From: an uncultured Winogradskyella sp.
GTDB taxonomy: Bacteria; Bacteroidota; Bacteroidia; Flavobacteriales; Flavobacteriaceae
Reading direction: 5' to 3'
Length of the DNA stretch: 64,000 bases
Assembly (NCBI GenBank): GCA_913055905.1
Contig: CAJXLB010000009.1
Location: 1-64,000, forward strand
The notes beneath the pieces were generated by a model that saw only the letters and a list, made by a program, of their open reading frames with translations, had not been told where the DNA came from and searched no databases. Each line of letters starts with the position of its first letter. The stretch's first letter is position 1. Shown piece after piece: positions 1-9,250 of the stretch. Both the position numbers and the translations under genes were made by a program.

Positions 1-182
1 TGGCTACAGCTACTATTGAATATAAGATTATTGAAAACGGAGTTGAAGTTTTGAAAACCGAAACTTTTGAAGGGACAGAGAAAGCCGTTGAAGAGAAACT
101 AAAGGCATTTGAGAAGAATTTAGAAAATAATAAAGATAACCTAGTAATTGAAATAGATAAGACAGAGGTAACGAAAAGTTAG
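1..182 (+). CDS. small hypothetical protein, 3' part
   Basis: An open frame runs from base 3 (GCT ACA GCT ACT) to a TAG at 180-182, giving 59 residues. The two bases before it are TG, so the ATG may start just one base outside the window and the gene may be almost complete at about 60 residues. The product is charged and lysine/glutamate-rich, with a likely helical stretch around residues 24-45 and no signal peptide or cysteine. I do not recognise the family. A strong hairpin terminator follows 33 bases after the stop, which supports a real gene end. Confidence 0.55.
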   Translation, partial: ATATIEYKIIENGVEVLKTETFEGTEKAVEEKLKAFEKNLENNKDNLVIEIDKTEVTKS

Positions 183-215
183 CTCTCTTAATATCTAAAT
201 AACACTCTTAACATA

Positions 216-244
216 AGCACCTTTTTGAGGTGCTTTTTGTTTTA
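216..244 (+). terminator. rho-independent terminator
   Basis: AGCACCT (216-222) and AGGTGCT (228-234) form a 7-bp stem with a 5-base loop, followed by a T-rich run. It ends the transcript of the small gene at the left edge and separates it from the large secreted protein. Confidence 0.8.
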
Positions 245-331
245 CTTTATAATAATGAAGGATTTACGTTACTCTTGGATTGGGGCTTTAATTTTATGAA
301 TCAAATTAATCCAACACAAAAAACCATTCCA

Positions 332-3300
332 ATGAAAAACATTTACACAAAAAAAATCACAATGTTAGTTGTGATTTTTTTTATGTTTTGCGGTGCAAAT
401 TTAATGGCCCAAAACTTCGAGTTACAATTATTACATTATGCAGATGTTGATGGCAATGAAGAGAGTGCCCTTGATGCAGTTGACGAGTTTTCCGCTCTTG
501 TGGACTTTTTCCAGAACGATCCAGTTTTCGGCAGCAATACCCTTACCGTTACCTCTGGTGACATTATGATACCTGGCCCGAGATATTTTGCCGCTGAGAA
601 CAGTGCGGTCAGAAGCCTTTCGGGAAGCAATGAACCTGGCCATTTAGAGGTAGCCTTCGCCAACGCCTTCGGTGTTCAGGCTGCAACATTTGGTAATCAC
701 GAATTCGATCAAGGTCCTGGTGAGCTTTTCGATGCGGCCTTCAGCAGTGAGTCCAGCGGTGGTGTGACCTTCCCTGGTTCAAACTTCCCGTGGTTGTCAA
801 CCAACCTAGACTTTTCCCAGGATGGTGATTTCTCCGGAATCATCGGAACTGATGGTAATGACATATCCACTTTAAATAGTCAAGTAGCCAAATACGCTGT
901 AGTCACAATTGATGGCGAGACCATCGGTATTGTAGGTGCAGTGGCTCCAAGCTTCCCAAATATTACCACGATGGGCAGTGTAACGGTTTCACCGGATCCT
1001 AGCGCTACAGTTAACCAATTGGCCGCTGAAATTCAGCCCAGCATTGATGCCCTTACAAACAGCGGTGTGAACAAGATTATCCTATTGGCGCACATGCAGT
1101 CCATCGCCATTGAGAAGCAGCTGGCAACTCTTTTAGATGGTGTCGATATCATTGTTGCTGGTGGTTCTAATACAAGAATGGGCGATAGCAACGACACATT
1201 ATTTAGCAACACGTTTGTTACGGATACGGCCTTTGATGAAAACTATCCGTTCCAAACCACCGATGCTGGCGGTAACCCTGTGCTAGTTGTGAATGTGGAC
1301 GGTGACTACAAATATCTTGGAAGATTGGTCGTTGAGTTCGATACCAATGGTGTACTGGATCTAACTGCACTGGACGACACCATCAATGGGGTCTATCCCG
1401 CTACCGAGGCCTTGGTGACCTCCCTGAGTGCAACGCCCAATCCAACCGTGGTTGCCCTAAGGGATGCCGTTCAAGGTATCATATCCGCACAGTTCAGTAA
1501 TGTTGTGGGCTTTTCTAGCGTTTATCTTGATGGAAGAAGAGAGCAGGTAAGAACGCAGGAAACCAACCTGGGCAACCTTACCGCTGATGCCAATCTATGG
1601 TATGCGAATCTATTGAATCCTCCTGCCGATGCAGGTGTAGATATTTCCTTGAAGAATGGTGGTGGCATAAGAAGTGGAATTGGATCTGCAGTTCTTCCAG
1701 GCGGATCAAACGATCCCGACGACATCGTATTCTCGCCGCCTAGCAACAACGAGGTCTCAGAGGGCAACCTCAGGGCTACACTGCGTTTTGATAACGGTCT
1801 TGTAAGATTGACCGTGACACCCGCAGAATTGATAACCCTTTTAGAGCACGGACTCGAGGAAGTGGCACCTGGCGAAACCCCTGGCCGTTTCCCACAAATT
1901 GGTGGTATGAGCTTTGTCTATGACCCCAACCTTCCACCGGGAAGCAGGCTTGTTAGCTTGGTGGTTGATAGAGGTGATACTGACCCCTCCAATGACGTTG
2001 TAGTTGTGGATAACGGCGTGAACGTGGCGCCAGGTGGCACTACCTTCAATATGGTGACGCTAAACTTTTTGGCAAACGGTGGCGATGGCTATCCGTTCGA
2101 CCAGCTCTCGGCACCGAACAGGATAAATTACTATGCAGGTCTGGGATTCGGCGAGACTACAGACTTCCCTGACGGAGTCCTGGCCAATGATCCAGGGAAC
2201 AACACCACGTTTAGCGGTACAGGAGGCGAACAGGACGCCTTGGCCGAATTCATGTTCGCATTCCACCCTGATAACGCCTCGGCTTACAATATTGCAGAAA
2301 CACCGGCAGATCAGGATACAAGGATTGTTATTGGATCTTTTCCAGTTGTGGCTTTTGACACTGAGTTCGATTCTATTTCTGAAAATGAATCAAGTATTAC
2401 CTTGACAGCAACTATTTCTGAAGCACCTTCTTCTAATGTAACAGTTGATGTTGTTTTGGTTTCTGGAGGTTCGGCTGTTGAGGGTTCAGACTTTTCATAT
2501 CCTATAACACAAACTATAACTTTCCCTTCAGGAGTTGCGGCGGATCAAACGATTACTATTCCAATTATAGATAATGGAGACGATGGCTCGGATGTATTCT
2601 TTGTTGTAGAGCTGCAGAATGCAAGTAATGCGGCTATTGGTATGAATGATACGTTTTCGGTCTATATTCTTGATGATGATACGGTTGTTCCTTCTGCTAA
2701 CGCAACTGTGTTAAATGCTAATTATTTGACAAGTTATTTGGTCGATGCTAGTGGAACTGCAGAAATAACAGCCTACGATGCAGCTACTCAGCGCTTATTT
2801 GTTACGAACAGCACCTCAATCGAGGTTTTAGATTTTTCTGACCCAAGTAATATCACCCCAATAACCAGTATTTCCTTGCCACCCAATACAGATGGTGTCC
2901 AAAGTGTTGCTGTGAGTAATGGGATATTAGCGGCAGCTATATCAGCAAACCCTAAAACAGACCCAGGGATGGTGATGTTCTCTGATACAGATGGTAATAA
3001 TCAAGTTATGGTAACGGTAGGAGCTTTGCCTGATATGATAACCTTTACACCTGATGGTACTAAATTGTTATCAGCAAACGAAGGTGAACCCAATAGCGAT
3101 TATACAATTGACCCTGAAGGTGGCGTTTCTATTATAGATGTGACAGGTGGCTTAGGTGCTATTGATCAAAGTGATGTCACTAACTTAGGATTTACAGCCT
3201 TTAATGGAGATTTGGCAGCACTACTAGCTGCTGATGTAAGAATTTTTGGACCTGGTGCAACAGTTGCACAAGACTTGGAGCCTGAGTATATTGCTGTTTC

Positions 3301-4429
3301 GGATGATAGTAATACGGCCTACGTAGCACTTCAAGAGAATAATGCTTATGCCATAGTAGATCTTACCGTGCCGACTATCACTCAGATTGTTCCATTCGGT
3401 CTTAAGGATCATAGTATTGCATCAAATTCTCTTGATACGAGCGATGAACCCGACTTTATTTTTAATGCCTCATGGCCAATTTTTGGAATGTACATGCCAG
3501 ACGGAATTGACTACTATAATGTTGGTGGAACGGGTTACATTGTTACGGCAAACGAAGGCGATGCGCGTGAGTATAATACCTTTGTGGAGGAACGCAAATT
3601 AGATGACTCAGATTATAATTTAGATCCAGCAGTTTTTCCAAATGCGGCTATATTGGAATTAGAGAATAACCTAGGTGACATAAATATTTCGAATGCTTCT
3701 GGTAATACCGATGGCGATCCAGAATTTGAGGAAATACATGTTTATGGCGGTCGTTCTTTCAGTATTTTTGAGGCGAATTCTGGAAATATTATCTATGACA
3801 GCGGCAACGACTTTGAGGTGATTACTGCGGCAGACGCCACCTATGGAGGTATTTTCAATGCAAGTAATAGTAATAACAGCTTTAAAAACAGAAGTGATAA
3901 TAAAGGGCCAGAGCCAGAAGCGGTTATTGTAGAGGAAATAGAAGGTTCTTTCTACGCTTTTGTATTATTAGAAAGGGTTGGCGGTGTTATGATTTACGAT
4001 GTGACTGATCCAAATGCACCTGTCTTCTTGCAATATTTGAATAATCGTGGTAATGTGGAAGGAGCTCAGGAAAGTGGAGACCTTGGTCCTGAAGGTATCG
4101 TTTATATCAATCCTACTGATAGCCCAACAGGAACTGCATTAATTGTGATATCTAACGAAGTGAGTGCCACTTTGAGCGTCTACTCATTAGACAATATTTT
4201 GAGTATTGAAGAGAACACAATAGCTTCCAACGATTTTAGGATGTTCCCTAATCCAGCGAAAGATAAAGTTAACTTTAGTCATACGAGTGATTATAAAGTT
4301 TTTGATATTTCTGGACGAATGGTCATCGAAGTTAAGAATACGAATACCATTGATTTACAAAATGTGAGACCTGGGCTTTATGTAATTGAAAATGCCTTAG
4401 GTATTACAAAGAAGTTACTCGTTGAATAA
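332..4429 (+). CDS. secreted 5'-nucleotidase / Calx-beta / beta-propeller protein with T9SS sorting domain
   Basis: This is a 1365-residue multidomain exported protein. I chose the ATG at 332 because it begins a signal peptide ending near residue 27 (ANLMAQ). Upstream in-frame starts at 296 or earlier add a hydrophilic tail, and the frame itself opens inside the preceding terminator. Seen in order: metallophosphatase domain (GNHEFD at 121-126); 5'-nucleotidase C-terminal domain (GNLTADAN at 414, KNGGGIRSG at 441); Calx-beta-like domain, about 675-785; a long repeat region with LVIVD / choice-of-anchor-like propeller character, about 790-1280; and a C-terminal T9SS type A sorting domain (FRMFPNPA at 1302). 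The first metal motif is D-V-D-G (38-41) where classical enzymes have D-x-H. Inferred role: surface or secreted nucleotide or phosphoester hydrolysis for phosphate and nucleoside scavenging. GC falls sharply near base 2340, at the join between the nucleotidase and the rest. Confidence 0.88.
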   Translation: MKNIYTKKITMLVVIFFMFCGANLMAQNFELQLLHYADVDGNEESALDAVDEFSALVDFFQNDPVFGSNTLTVTSGDIMIPGPRYFAAENSAVRSLSGSNEPGHLEVAFANAFGVQAATFGNHEFDQGPGELFDAAFSSESSGGVTFPGSNFPWLSTNLDFSQDGDFSGIIGTDGNDISTLNSQVAKYAVVTIDGETIGIVGAVAPSFPNITTMGSVTVSPDPSATVNQLAAEIQPSIDALTNSGVNKIILLAHMQSIAIEKQLATLLDGVDIIVAGGSNTRMGDSNDTLFSNTFVTDTAFDENYPFQTTDAGGNPVLVVNVDGDYKYLGRLVVEFDTNGVLDLTALDDTINGVYPATEALVTSLSATPNPTVVALRDAVQGIISAQFSNVVGFSSVYLDGRREQVRTQETNLGNLTADANLWYANLLNPPADAGVDISLKNGGGIRSGIGSAVLPGGSNDPDDIVFSPPSNNEVSEGNLRATLRFDNGLVRLTVTPAELITLLEHGLEEVAPGETPGRFPQIGGMSFVYDPNLPPGSRLVSLVVDRGDTDPSNDVVVVDNGVNVAPGGTTFNMVTLNFLANGGDGYPFDQLSAPNRINYYAGLGFGETTDFPDGVLANDPGNNTTFSGTGGEQDALAEFMFAFHPDNASAYNIAETPADQDTRIVIGSFPVVAFDTEFDSISENESSITLTATISEAPSSNVTVDVVLVSGGSAVEGSDFSYPITQTITFPSGVAADQTITIPIIDNGDDGSDVFFVVELQNASNAAIGMNDTFSVYILDDDTVVPSANATVLNANYLTSYLVDASGTAEITAYDAATQRLFVTNSTSIEVLDFSDPSNITPITSISLPPNTDGVQSVAVSNGILAAAISANPKTDPGMVMFSDTDGNNQVMVTVGALPDMITFTPDGTKLLSANEGEPNSDYTIDPEGGVSIIDVTGGLGAIDQSDVTNLGFTAFNGDLAALLAADVRIFGPGATVAQDLEPEYIAVSDDSNTAYVALQENNAYAIVDLTVPTITQIVPFGLKDHSIASNSLDTSDEPDFIFNASWPIFGMYMPDGIDYYNVGGTGYIVTANEGDAREYNTFVEERKLDDSDYNLDPAVFPNAAILELENNLGDINISNASGNTDGDPEFEEIHVYGGRSFSIFEANSGNIIYDSGNDFEVITAADATYGGIFNASNSNNSFKNRSDNKGPEPEAVIVEEIEGSFYAFVLLERVGGVMIYDVTDPNAPVFLQYLNNRGNVEGAQESGDLGPEGIVYINPTDSPTGTALIVISNEVSATLSVYSLDNILSIEENTIASNDFRMFPNPAKDKVNFSHTSDYKVFDISGRMVIEVKNTNTIDLQNVRPGLYVIENALGITKKLLVE

Positions 4430-4451
4430 TTCTGCTTAATTAAATAATTAA

Positions 4452-4484
4452 AAGCCTTGTCATTGACAGGGCTTTTTTATTTTT
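4452..4484 (+). terminator. rho-independent terminator
   Basis: AAGCCTTGTC (4452-4461) pairs with GACAGGGCTT (4465-4474), one G-T wobble, loop ATT, followed by a T-rich run. It closes the large secreted-protein gene. Confidence 0.85.
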
Positions 4485-4511
4485 ACGTTAGTTAATTCAC
4501 AGATAATAATA

Positions 4512-5510
4512 GTGCTAAGAAAAGATCCGCTACAAATTATCCCCTTTTCAACTTATGGAACATCTACCCATGTGTATCTCAAGGGTAGAGCTCTAGAAGA
4601 TGAAGATATAGACCTAAATGATAAAAATTGGTGGAGCTTAGTAGTTAATTCATGGAAACGTTTTGAGACCGATGAAATTAGGGAAACACCTCTAAACATA
4701 ACCATCGGAGAGAGTAACATTGTTCCGTGCAAAACAGATAAGGAAGGGTATTATTTATTGGATAAATCTATTAAAAATTTGGCTTTGCCCATCGATAATG
4801 AGGGCTGGTTTCATTATGAAGTGAGTTTTGATACTGGTACTATAAAGCGAGAAATTCAGCAGAACAATAAATTTAAGGGTCAAATGCTTATTCCTTCTCA
4901 AAATGCAGTTTTTGGAGTTATAAGCGATATTGATGATACCATTTTACAAACTGGAGTGGCCTCGCCCTTAAAATGGCGTGTAGCGGTAAATACATTTTTA
5001 AAAACACCTCAAAAACGTAAGGCTTTGGAGGGGTCTTCAGAGTTTTATGCTGCCTTGCATCTGGGTAAGACCTTAACTGAGGCGAATCCTATCTTTTACG
5101 TGAGTAACAGCCCTTGGAATCTATATCGGTATCTAGATGTTTTTCTAACCCAGAACCAATTTCCTAAGGGACCTGTTCTGCTTCGGGATTTTAGAACTCC
5201 TTTTGATAAAACCCCTAAAACCGAATTGGCACATAAGTACCACGAGATTTATAATATTTTAAAAACCTACCCTCATTTAAATTTCATTCTCATCGGAGAC
5301 TGTGGTGAAAAGGATGCGTATATCTATCGAGACGTGGTAAGGCAATTTCCTAATAGAATTGAGGCTATTTATCTCAGAGCTGTTGAGCATTCTAAGAAAA
5401 TGAACAGAATCGCAAATCTTTTCTCTGATTACAGGGAAGTTCCAGTTCAAATTGTAGAAAAAAGTAAGGAGGCCTTTACTCATGCTAAAAAGCATGGCTT
5501 TATCCCTTAA
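4512..5510 (+). CDS. App1 / DUF2183 family phosphatidate phosphatase-like protein
   Basis: This is a 332-residue cytosolic protein. The HAD-type motif DIDDTI (about residues 139-144) and the downstream FYVSNSPWNLY segment (about 197) are the signature of the APP1 catalytic domain, known from yeast phosphatidate phosphatase App1. IGDCGEKD (about 260) matches the later HAD acidic motif. The only plausible start is GTG at 4512; the next in-frame ATG lies inside the domain. The bacterial substrate is unknown, so phosphatase is a family-level call. The gene ends in TTAA, sharing those four bases with the convergent deoxynucleoside kinase. Confidence 0.82.
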   Translation: MLRKDPLQIIPFSTYGTSTHVYLKGRALEDEDIDLNDKNWWSLVVNSWKRFETDEIRETPLNITIGESNIVPCKTDKEGYYLLDKSIKNLALPIDNEGWFHYEVSFDTGTIKREIQQNNKFKGQMLIPSQNAVFGVISDIDDTILQTGVASPLKWRVAVNTFLKTPQKRKALEGSSEFYAALHLGKTLTEANPIFYVSNSPWNLYRYLDVFLTQNQFPKGPVLLRDFRTPFDKTPKTELAHKYHEIYNILKTYPHLNFILIGDCGEKDAYIYRDVVRQFPNRIEAIYLRAVEHSKKMNRIANLFSDYREVPVQIVEKSKEAFTHAKKHGFIP

Positions 5511-6121
5511 AATAAACCGTGGATTTCGGCGTCAATTTTATTGATTATGCCACCCAGGTCTTCAGGATTGTCAACAAAGTCTAGTTTGTCTACATCAATA
5601 ATTAAAAGATTGCCCTTGTCGTAACCGTGTATCCAAGCCTCATAACGTTCATTAAGACGACTTAGATAATCTATACTGATAGAGTTTTCATAATCGCGTC
5701 CTCGTTTGTGGATTTGAGAAACCAAATTAGGAATAGTGCTTCGTAAATAAATAAGTAAATCTGGACCTTTTACAAAGGATTCCATGAGTTCAAATAAGGA
5801 CGAATAATTTTCAAAATCGCGATTGGTCATGAGACCCATGGCATGAAGGTTAGGTGCAAAAATATGCGCATCTTCATAAATGGTGCGATCTTGAATGATG
5901 TCTCTACCGCTATTTCTAATCTGTTTGATTTGTCTGAAACGACTATTTAAAAAATAGACCTGCAAATTAAAACTCCACCGTTCCATCTGATTGTAAAAAT
6001 CGTCTAGGTATGGATTGTCAACCACATCTTCTAGCTGGGCTTCCCATTTATAATGTTTGGCCAATAATTTAGTCAATGTTGTTTTACCAGCACCGATATT
6101 TCCGGCCACAGCAATATGCAT
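5507..6121 (-). CDS. deoxynucleoside kinase (dNK/dGK-dAK family)
   Basis: A 204-residue enzyme of the deoxynucleoside kinase family, which phosphorylates salvaged deoxynucleosides with ATP. Seen: P-loop GNIGAGKTT at residues 7-15, the DRTIYED motif near 97-103 (the family's DRS-type motif) and the arginine-rich lid RGRDYE near 142. Length is normal for the family. The ATG at 6121 gives the usual short N-terminus before the P-loop. The stop overlaps the convergent App1 gene by four bases (TTAA). A secreted unknown starts just upstream on the same strand, so they are probably co-transcribed. Substrate preference cannot be read from the sequence. Confidence 0.9.
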   Translation of the reverse strand: MHIAVAGNIGAGKTTLTKLLAKHYKWEAQLEDVVDNPYLDDFYNQMERWSFNLQVYFLNSRFRQIKQIRNSGRDIIQDRTIYEDAHIFAPNLHAMGLMTNRDFENYSSLFELMESFVKGPDLLIYLRSTIPNLVSQIHKRGRDYENSISIDYLSRLNERYEAWIHGYDKGNLLIIDVDKLDFVDNPEDLGGIINKIDAEIHGLF

Positions 6122-6124
6122 AAT

Positions 6125-6907
6125 CTATTCTAATTTTAGTTGATAGCGACTGAGCATTCCGTCGTTGTAAATATACAAGGTTTCATTTGTTACCAAAAAC
6201 TGATTTATTAACAAATTAGGGTGCTCAATTGGCATGATCTCAGAGGTGTTTTTTGGAAGAATATAAAGTTTATTCTCTTTCTTAAGAATTAAATAAGCCT
6301 TACTAAAAGCCATTTTTTCAAAACCTGGGTTAATGTGTTTTTCTACTAAGCTTCCGAAATAATTGTATATGTATAAATACTTTTCGGTTAGCATGTAACA
6401 ATAATTGTAGTCACTTTTCAAATCTAAAATCTGGGATTGTATGGGTACTGTTTTTAGGCGAATTTTGTTAGTAATGTAATCGTATAGCTCTAGCTGCTGT
6501 AAATCTTGATTGAAAATCCAAAGGGTATTATCAAATCCGGTTGAGATAAACGAAACATTTTTGTAAGGCAATATGGTATTGAAGTCAATTTTAAAGATTT
6601 CTGCTAATCGATTATCAAGTATGATAGCGGTGTTAAAATCTTCGTAGAATAAATTAATCTTTAACGGATTAAACGTATTGGCAGTGGTGATTTCATTCAG
6701 TTGAAAGTTGGTGTACGTTACAATAGTGTCCTTCGTTTTTTTGTAGAAGGTGTTGTCTTCCGTTGTGTAATAAAATGTACCAAAGGTGTCTACGCCAAAT
6801 ATTGATTTGGCATCAATTTTAGTGGAATCCTTAAAAACGGCCTTAGGTGCAATCTGGGCATTTAATAAATAGCCTAAGCCTAGAATAATGTAAAGTAATA
6901 TGCGCAT
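6125..6907 (-). CDS. secreted hypothetical protein, propeller-like
   Basis: A 260-residue protein with a hydrophobic N-terminal signal ending in LLNAQ. I start it at the ATG at 6907; a start at 6949 would put a cysteine-rich, non-signal extension in front. The mature part is rich in aromatic, Asn and Thr residues, with short strand-turn repeats such as DNTLWIFNQDL and NKLYILPK. This suggests a small beta-propeller, but no named domain is visible. It lies between the response regulator and the kinase gene, three bases from the latter, so it is probably translated from the same message. No function is proposed. Confidence 0.75.
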   Translation of the reverse strand: MRILLYIILGLGYLLNAQIAPKAVFKDSTKIDAKSIFGVDTFGTFYYTTEDNTFYKKTKDTIVTYTNFQLNEITTANTFNPLKINLFYEDFNTAIILDNRLAEIFKIDFNTILPYKNVSFISTGFDNTLWIFNQDLQQLELYDYITNKIRLKTVPIQSQILDLKSDYNYCYMLTEKYLYIYNYFGSLVEKHINPGFEKMAFSKAYLILKKENKLYILPKNTSEIMPIEHPNLLINQFLVTNETLYIYNDGMLSRYQLKLE

Positions 6908-6977
6908 AAACCATTGAAAAGTACAAAAAAATGTACCATTACATAACAAATAAACGAGAGCATTTATTGTTTAGAAC

Positions 6978-7661
6978 CTACATGGTGAGTTTATAGCCAT
7001 AGCCCCGCACATTTATAATTTGAATGCGCTCATCAGCTTTGAGTTTTTTTCTTAATTTGGAGATAAACACATCCATACTCCTTGCTGCAAAGAAATCGTC
7101 ATTGCCCCAAAGTTTGTTTAAGATAAGAGATCGGTCTAACACCTGATTTTTGTTTTTAATAAGATGATAAAGCAAGTGCGCTTCCCTGTGTGTGAGCTGA
7201 ATGTCATCGTTATCCTTGTATTTCAATAGTTGTCTTGGAAAATCAAAAGAAAAGTCACCAAGTTCAATAATTTCAGTTTGCTTTTGAAGTTTAGCACGAT
7301 TTAGAAGATTGTGAATACGAACAATGAGTTCTTCCATACTAAAGGGCTTTTTCAAATAGTCGTTTCCACCAATAGAGAACCCTTCTACAACATCTGCTGT
7401 TTGCGATTTTGCCGTGAGAAATATGATGGGCACAGTATCGTCAATGGCACGGATTTCTTTTGCTAACGTAAACCCATCCTTTTTAGGCATCATCACATCC
7501 AAAACCAAGACATCAGGAGATTCAGATTGGTATTTTTCCATCGCTTGTACGCCGTCTTCGCAAAGTATAACGTTAAAATCTCTGGTTTCAAGACTTTCCT
7601 TAATAATTTGCCCTAAGGCGGCTTCATCTTCTGCCAGTAATATGGTTATGTTTTCAGCCAT
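6978..7661 (-). CDS. OmpR-family response regulator (RprY-like)
   Basis: A 227-residue regulator. The receiver domain has acidic residues E11-D12, phosphoacceptor D55 (LVLDVMMPKKDG), T83 and K105, all intact. The C-terminal winged helix (about 130-225) contains the LTHREAHLLYHL and INVRGYGYKL segments of OmpR/PhoB proteins. I chose the ATG at 7661 over a GTG at 7670. With this start the gene overlaps the kinase stop by 8 bases (ATGGCTGA), typical of translational coupling. The pair resembles Bacteroides RprX/RprY. Its likely operator is the GTTAAC triplet in the divergent promoter region at 9251-9276. Confidence 0.93.
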   Translation of the reverse strand: MAENITILLAEDEAALGQIIKESLETRDFNVILCEDGVQAMEKYQSESPDVLVLDVMMPKKDGFTLAKEIRAIDDTVPIIFLTAKSQTADVVEGFSIGGNDYLKKPFSMEELIVRIHNLLNRAKLQKQTEIIELGDFSFDFPRQLLKYKDNDDIQLTHREAHLLYHLIKNKNQVLDRSLILNKLWGNDDFFAARSMDVFISKLRKKLKADERIQIINVRGYGYKLTM

Positions 7662-9210
7662 TTGGTACACTAATTTTAAATGTGGTTAAGGCATTGTTTA
7701 AGTCAACCTTAATGGTTCCGCCATGCTTTTCTATGATGGTTTTGGTGTAAAACAAACCAATTCCAAAGCCTTTGACATCATGGGTGTTGCCTTTGGGTAC
7801 ACGGTAAAATTTTTCAAAAATACGGTCTTTATTTGCTTTAGACAGGTTGTTCCCGTTATCAGAAATTATTATTTCAAAAGAATTTGTTTTAGCTACCAAC
7901 TCAAAGGAAATATTGGCTCCTCCATATTTTACAGCGTTATCTAAAATGTTATTAATGGCATTTTCAAAGTGGAATACATCTACTGAAGCCATAATAGGTT
8001 CCGCTTCTAAATTGAGGCTAAAGTTTTTATTTGGAAATTGCAGTTCGTAACGCTTAAATAGGTCTGTCACAAGCTTGGTGATATCAACAGTTTCTTTTTT
8101 CAAGTCAAGCTTGTCACTATCTAATGTTGCCGTCTCTAAAAGTTTTTCCACCATCATATTAAGTTTCTCTAATTGCTGGGACGACATGTTGATGTATTTC
8201 TTGGTTTTTTCTTTATCATCTATGCCGTTAAAACTGCTTATACCTTCTAGCGCTGCACTTACGGTCGCAATCGGTGTCTTAAATTCGTGGGTAATATTAC
8301 TTATGAGGTCATTTTTTACTTCGGCCAATTGTTTCTGATGCTTAATAATGTTAAGTAGATAGAACAAACAGCTTATTACCGCTAATACAAGAATTGTAGA
8401 AATGAGAATGCCTCCAAGACTACGTTTTAAAACAGTCTGGGTTTCGTTGCGATATTTAAGCTCTAGGATACTTCCTTTGGGTAAAAGTGTGGATTTTGAA
8501 ATTGCACTTAATTCATAAGCCTTGTTTTCAAACTTAACACCATTTTTCACTGCCTTCAGTGAATCTTTGATTCTTGCTACTTGTTTTGCTACGCTCGACT
8601 TAAAGAAAACCAATTCTTTGTCTAAATTTATCTGTTTTCTTCTAAACTCTTCCATTAGCAAGCTATCCACTTCCTCTACATTGAGGCTGTCATTTCTTAT
8701 AGATACAACAATTTTTGATGTAAGAAATTCTATGCTTTTAAAATCGGAGAGAGAGTCATTATTTTTTAGACTATCTATTTTCAATTGAAATTCCTCTTGG
8801 GATAGTGACGGATTTTTTTTCTTGATAATTTGTTCCATCGAGTCTACTGCCATTCCCTTTAGAACGGTTATTCCTTTGATGTCTTCAAAAACAAGTGAAT
8901 CAGGAACATTAAATTCCTTTTTCGTTTCATCTATACTATCAAATTGCATCATTAACTCTTCAACAGGGCCACCTTCAGCAAGAGCGTTTTTTTGTTTGTC
9001 GCCTTCGAGATAAATACCATAGGTGGTTCGCTCTGCCAATCTAGTGTAGTAATCATCCACAGCTTTGTCTAAACTGGTTTGAACGTCACTGATCAACTGC
9101 TGTTTGTTGTTGATGTAATTTTTGTAATTCCAATAGACTTGGATAACAATTGTAGCGAATATTACTGCAACGATTATATATAAGATGTATGTATAGCGTT
9201 TGTTGTTCAT
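7654..9210 (-). CDS. sensor histidine kinase (RprX-like)
   Basis: A 518-residue membrane kinase. TM1 is at about residues 8-27; a long periplasmic region rich in charged coiled-coil segments follows (about 30-262); TM2 is at about 265-290. Then come the dimerisation domain with H-box NITHEFKTP (H308), an N-box NAINNILDNAVKYGG (about 430), and the D-x-G and G-rich ATP-lid motifs (IIISDNG; KGFGIGLFYTK). All catalytic boxes are present, so it should be active. It is translated just ahead of its regulator and diverges from the GLPGLI/outer-membrane cluster. The signal sensed is unknown; the target cluster suggests an envelope cue. Confidence 0.93.
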   Translation of the reverse strand: MNNKRYTYILYIIVAVIFATIVIQVYWNYKNYINNKQQLISDVQTSLDKAVDDYYTRLAERTTYGIYLEGDKQKNALAEGGPVEELMMQFDSIDETKKEFNVPDSLVFEDIKGITVLKGMAVDSMEQIIKKKNPSLSQEEFQLKIDSLKNNDSLSDFKSIEFLTSKIVVSIRNDSLNVEEVDSLLMEEFRRKQINLDKELVFFKSSVAKQVARIKDSLKAVKNGVKFENKAYELSAISKSTLLPKGSILELKYRNETQTVLKRSLGGILISTILVLAVISCLFYLLNIIKHQKQLAEVKNDLISNITHEFKTPIATVSAALEGISSFNGIDDKEKTKKYINMSSQQLEKLNMMVEKLLETATLDSDKLDLKKETVDITKLVTDLFKRYELQFPNKNFSLNLEAEPIMASVDVFHFENAINNILDNAVKYGGANISFELVAKTNSFEIIISDNGNNLSKANKDRIFEKFYRVPKGNTHDVKGFGIGLFYTKTIIEKHGGTIKVDLNNALTTFKISVPNG

Positions 9211-9250
9211 ACTTCAAATGTAGGTGTAATATCATTAGGAATGCCAATCG

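Noticed and set aside
230-331. Upstream extension of the large 5'-nucleotidase frame to base 230 (and ATG at 296)
   Set aside because: The extension begins inside the preceding terminator and puts a non-signal stretch before a clear signal peptide that starts at 332.
6921-6936. GTACA-A6-TGTAC inverted repeat
   Set aside because: Only 5-bp AT-rich arms around an A-run, in an intergenic gap between same-strand genes; expected by chance here.
6905-6949. Longer start for the secreted protein at 6125-6907
   Set aside because: The added residues are cysteine/phenylalanine-rich and would bury the signal peptide. The ATG at 6907 gives a normal one.
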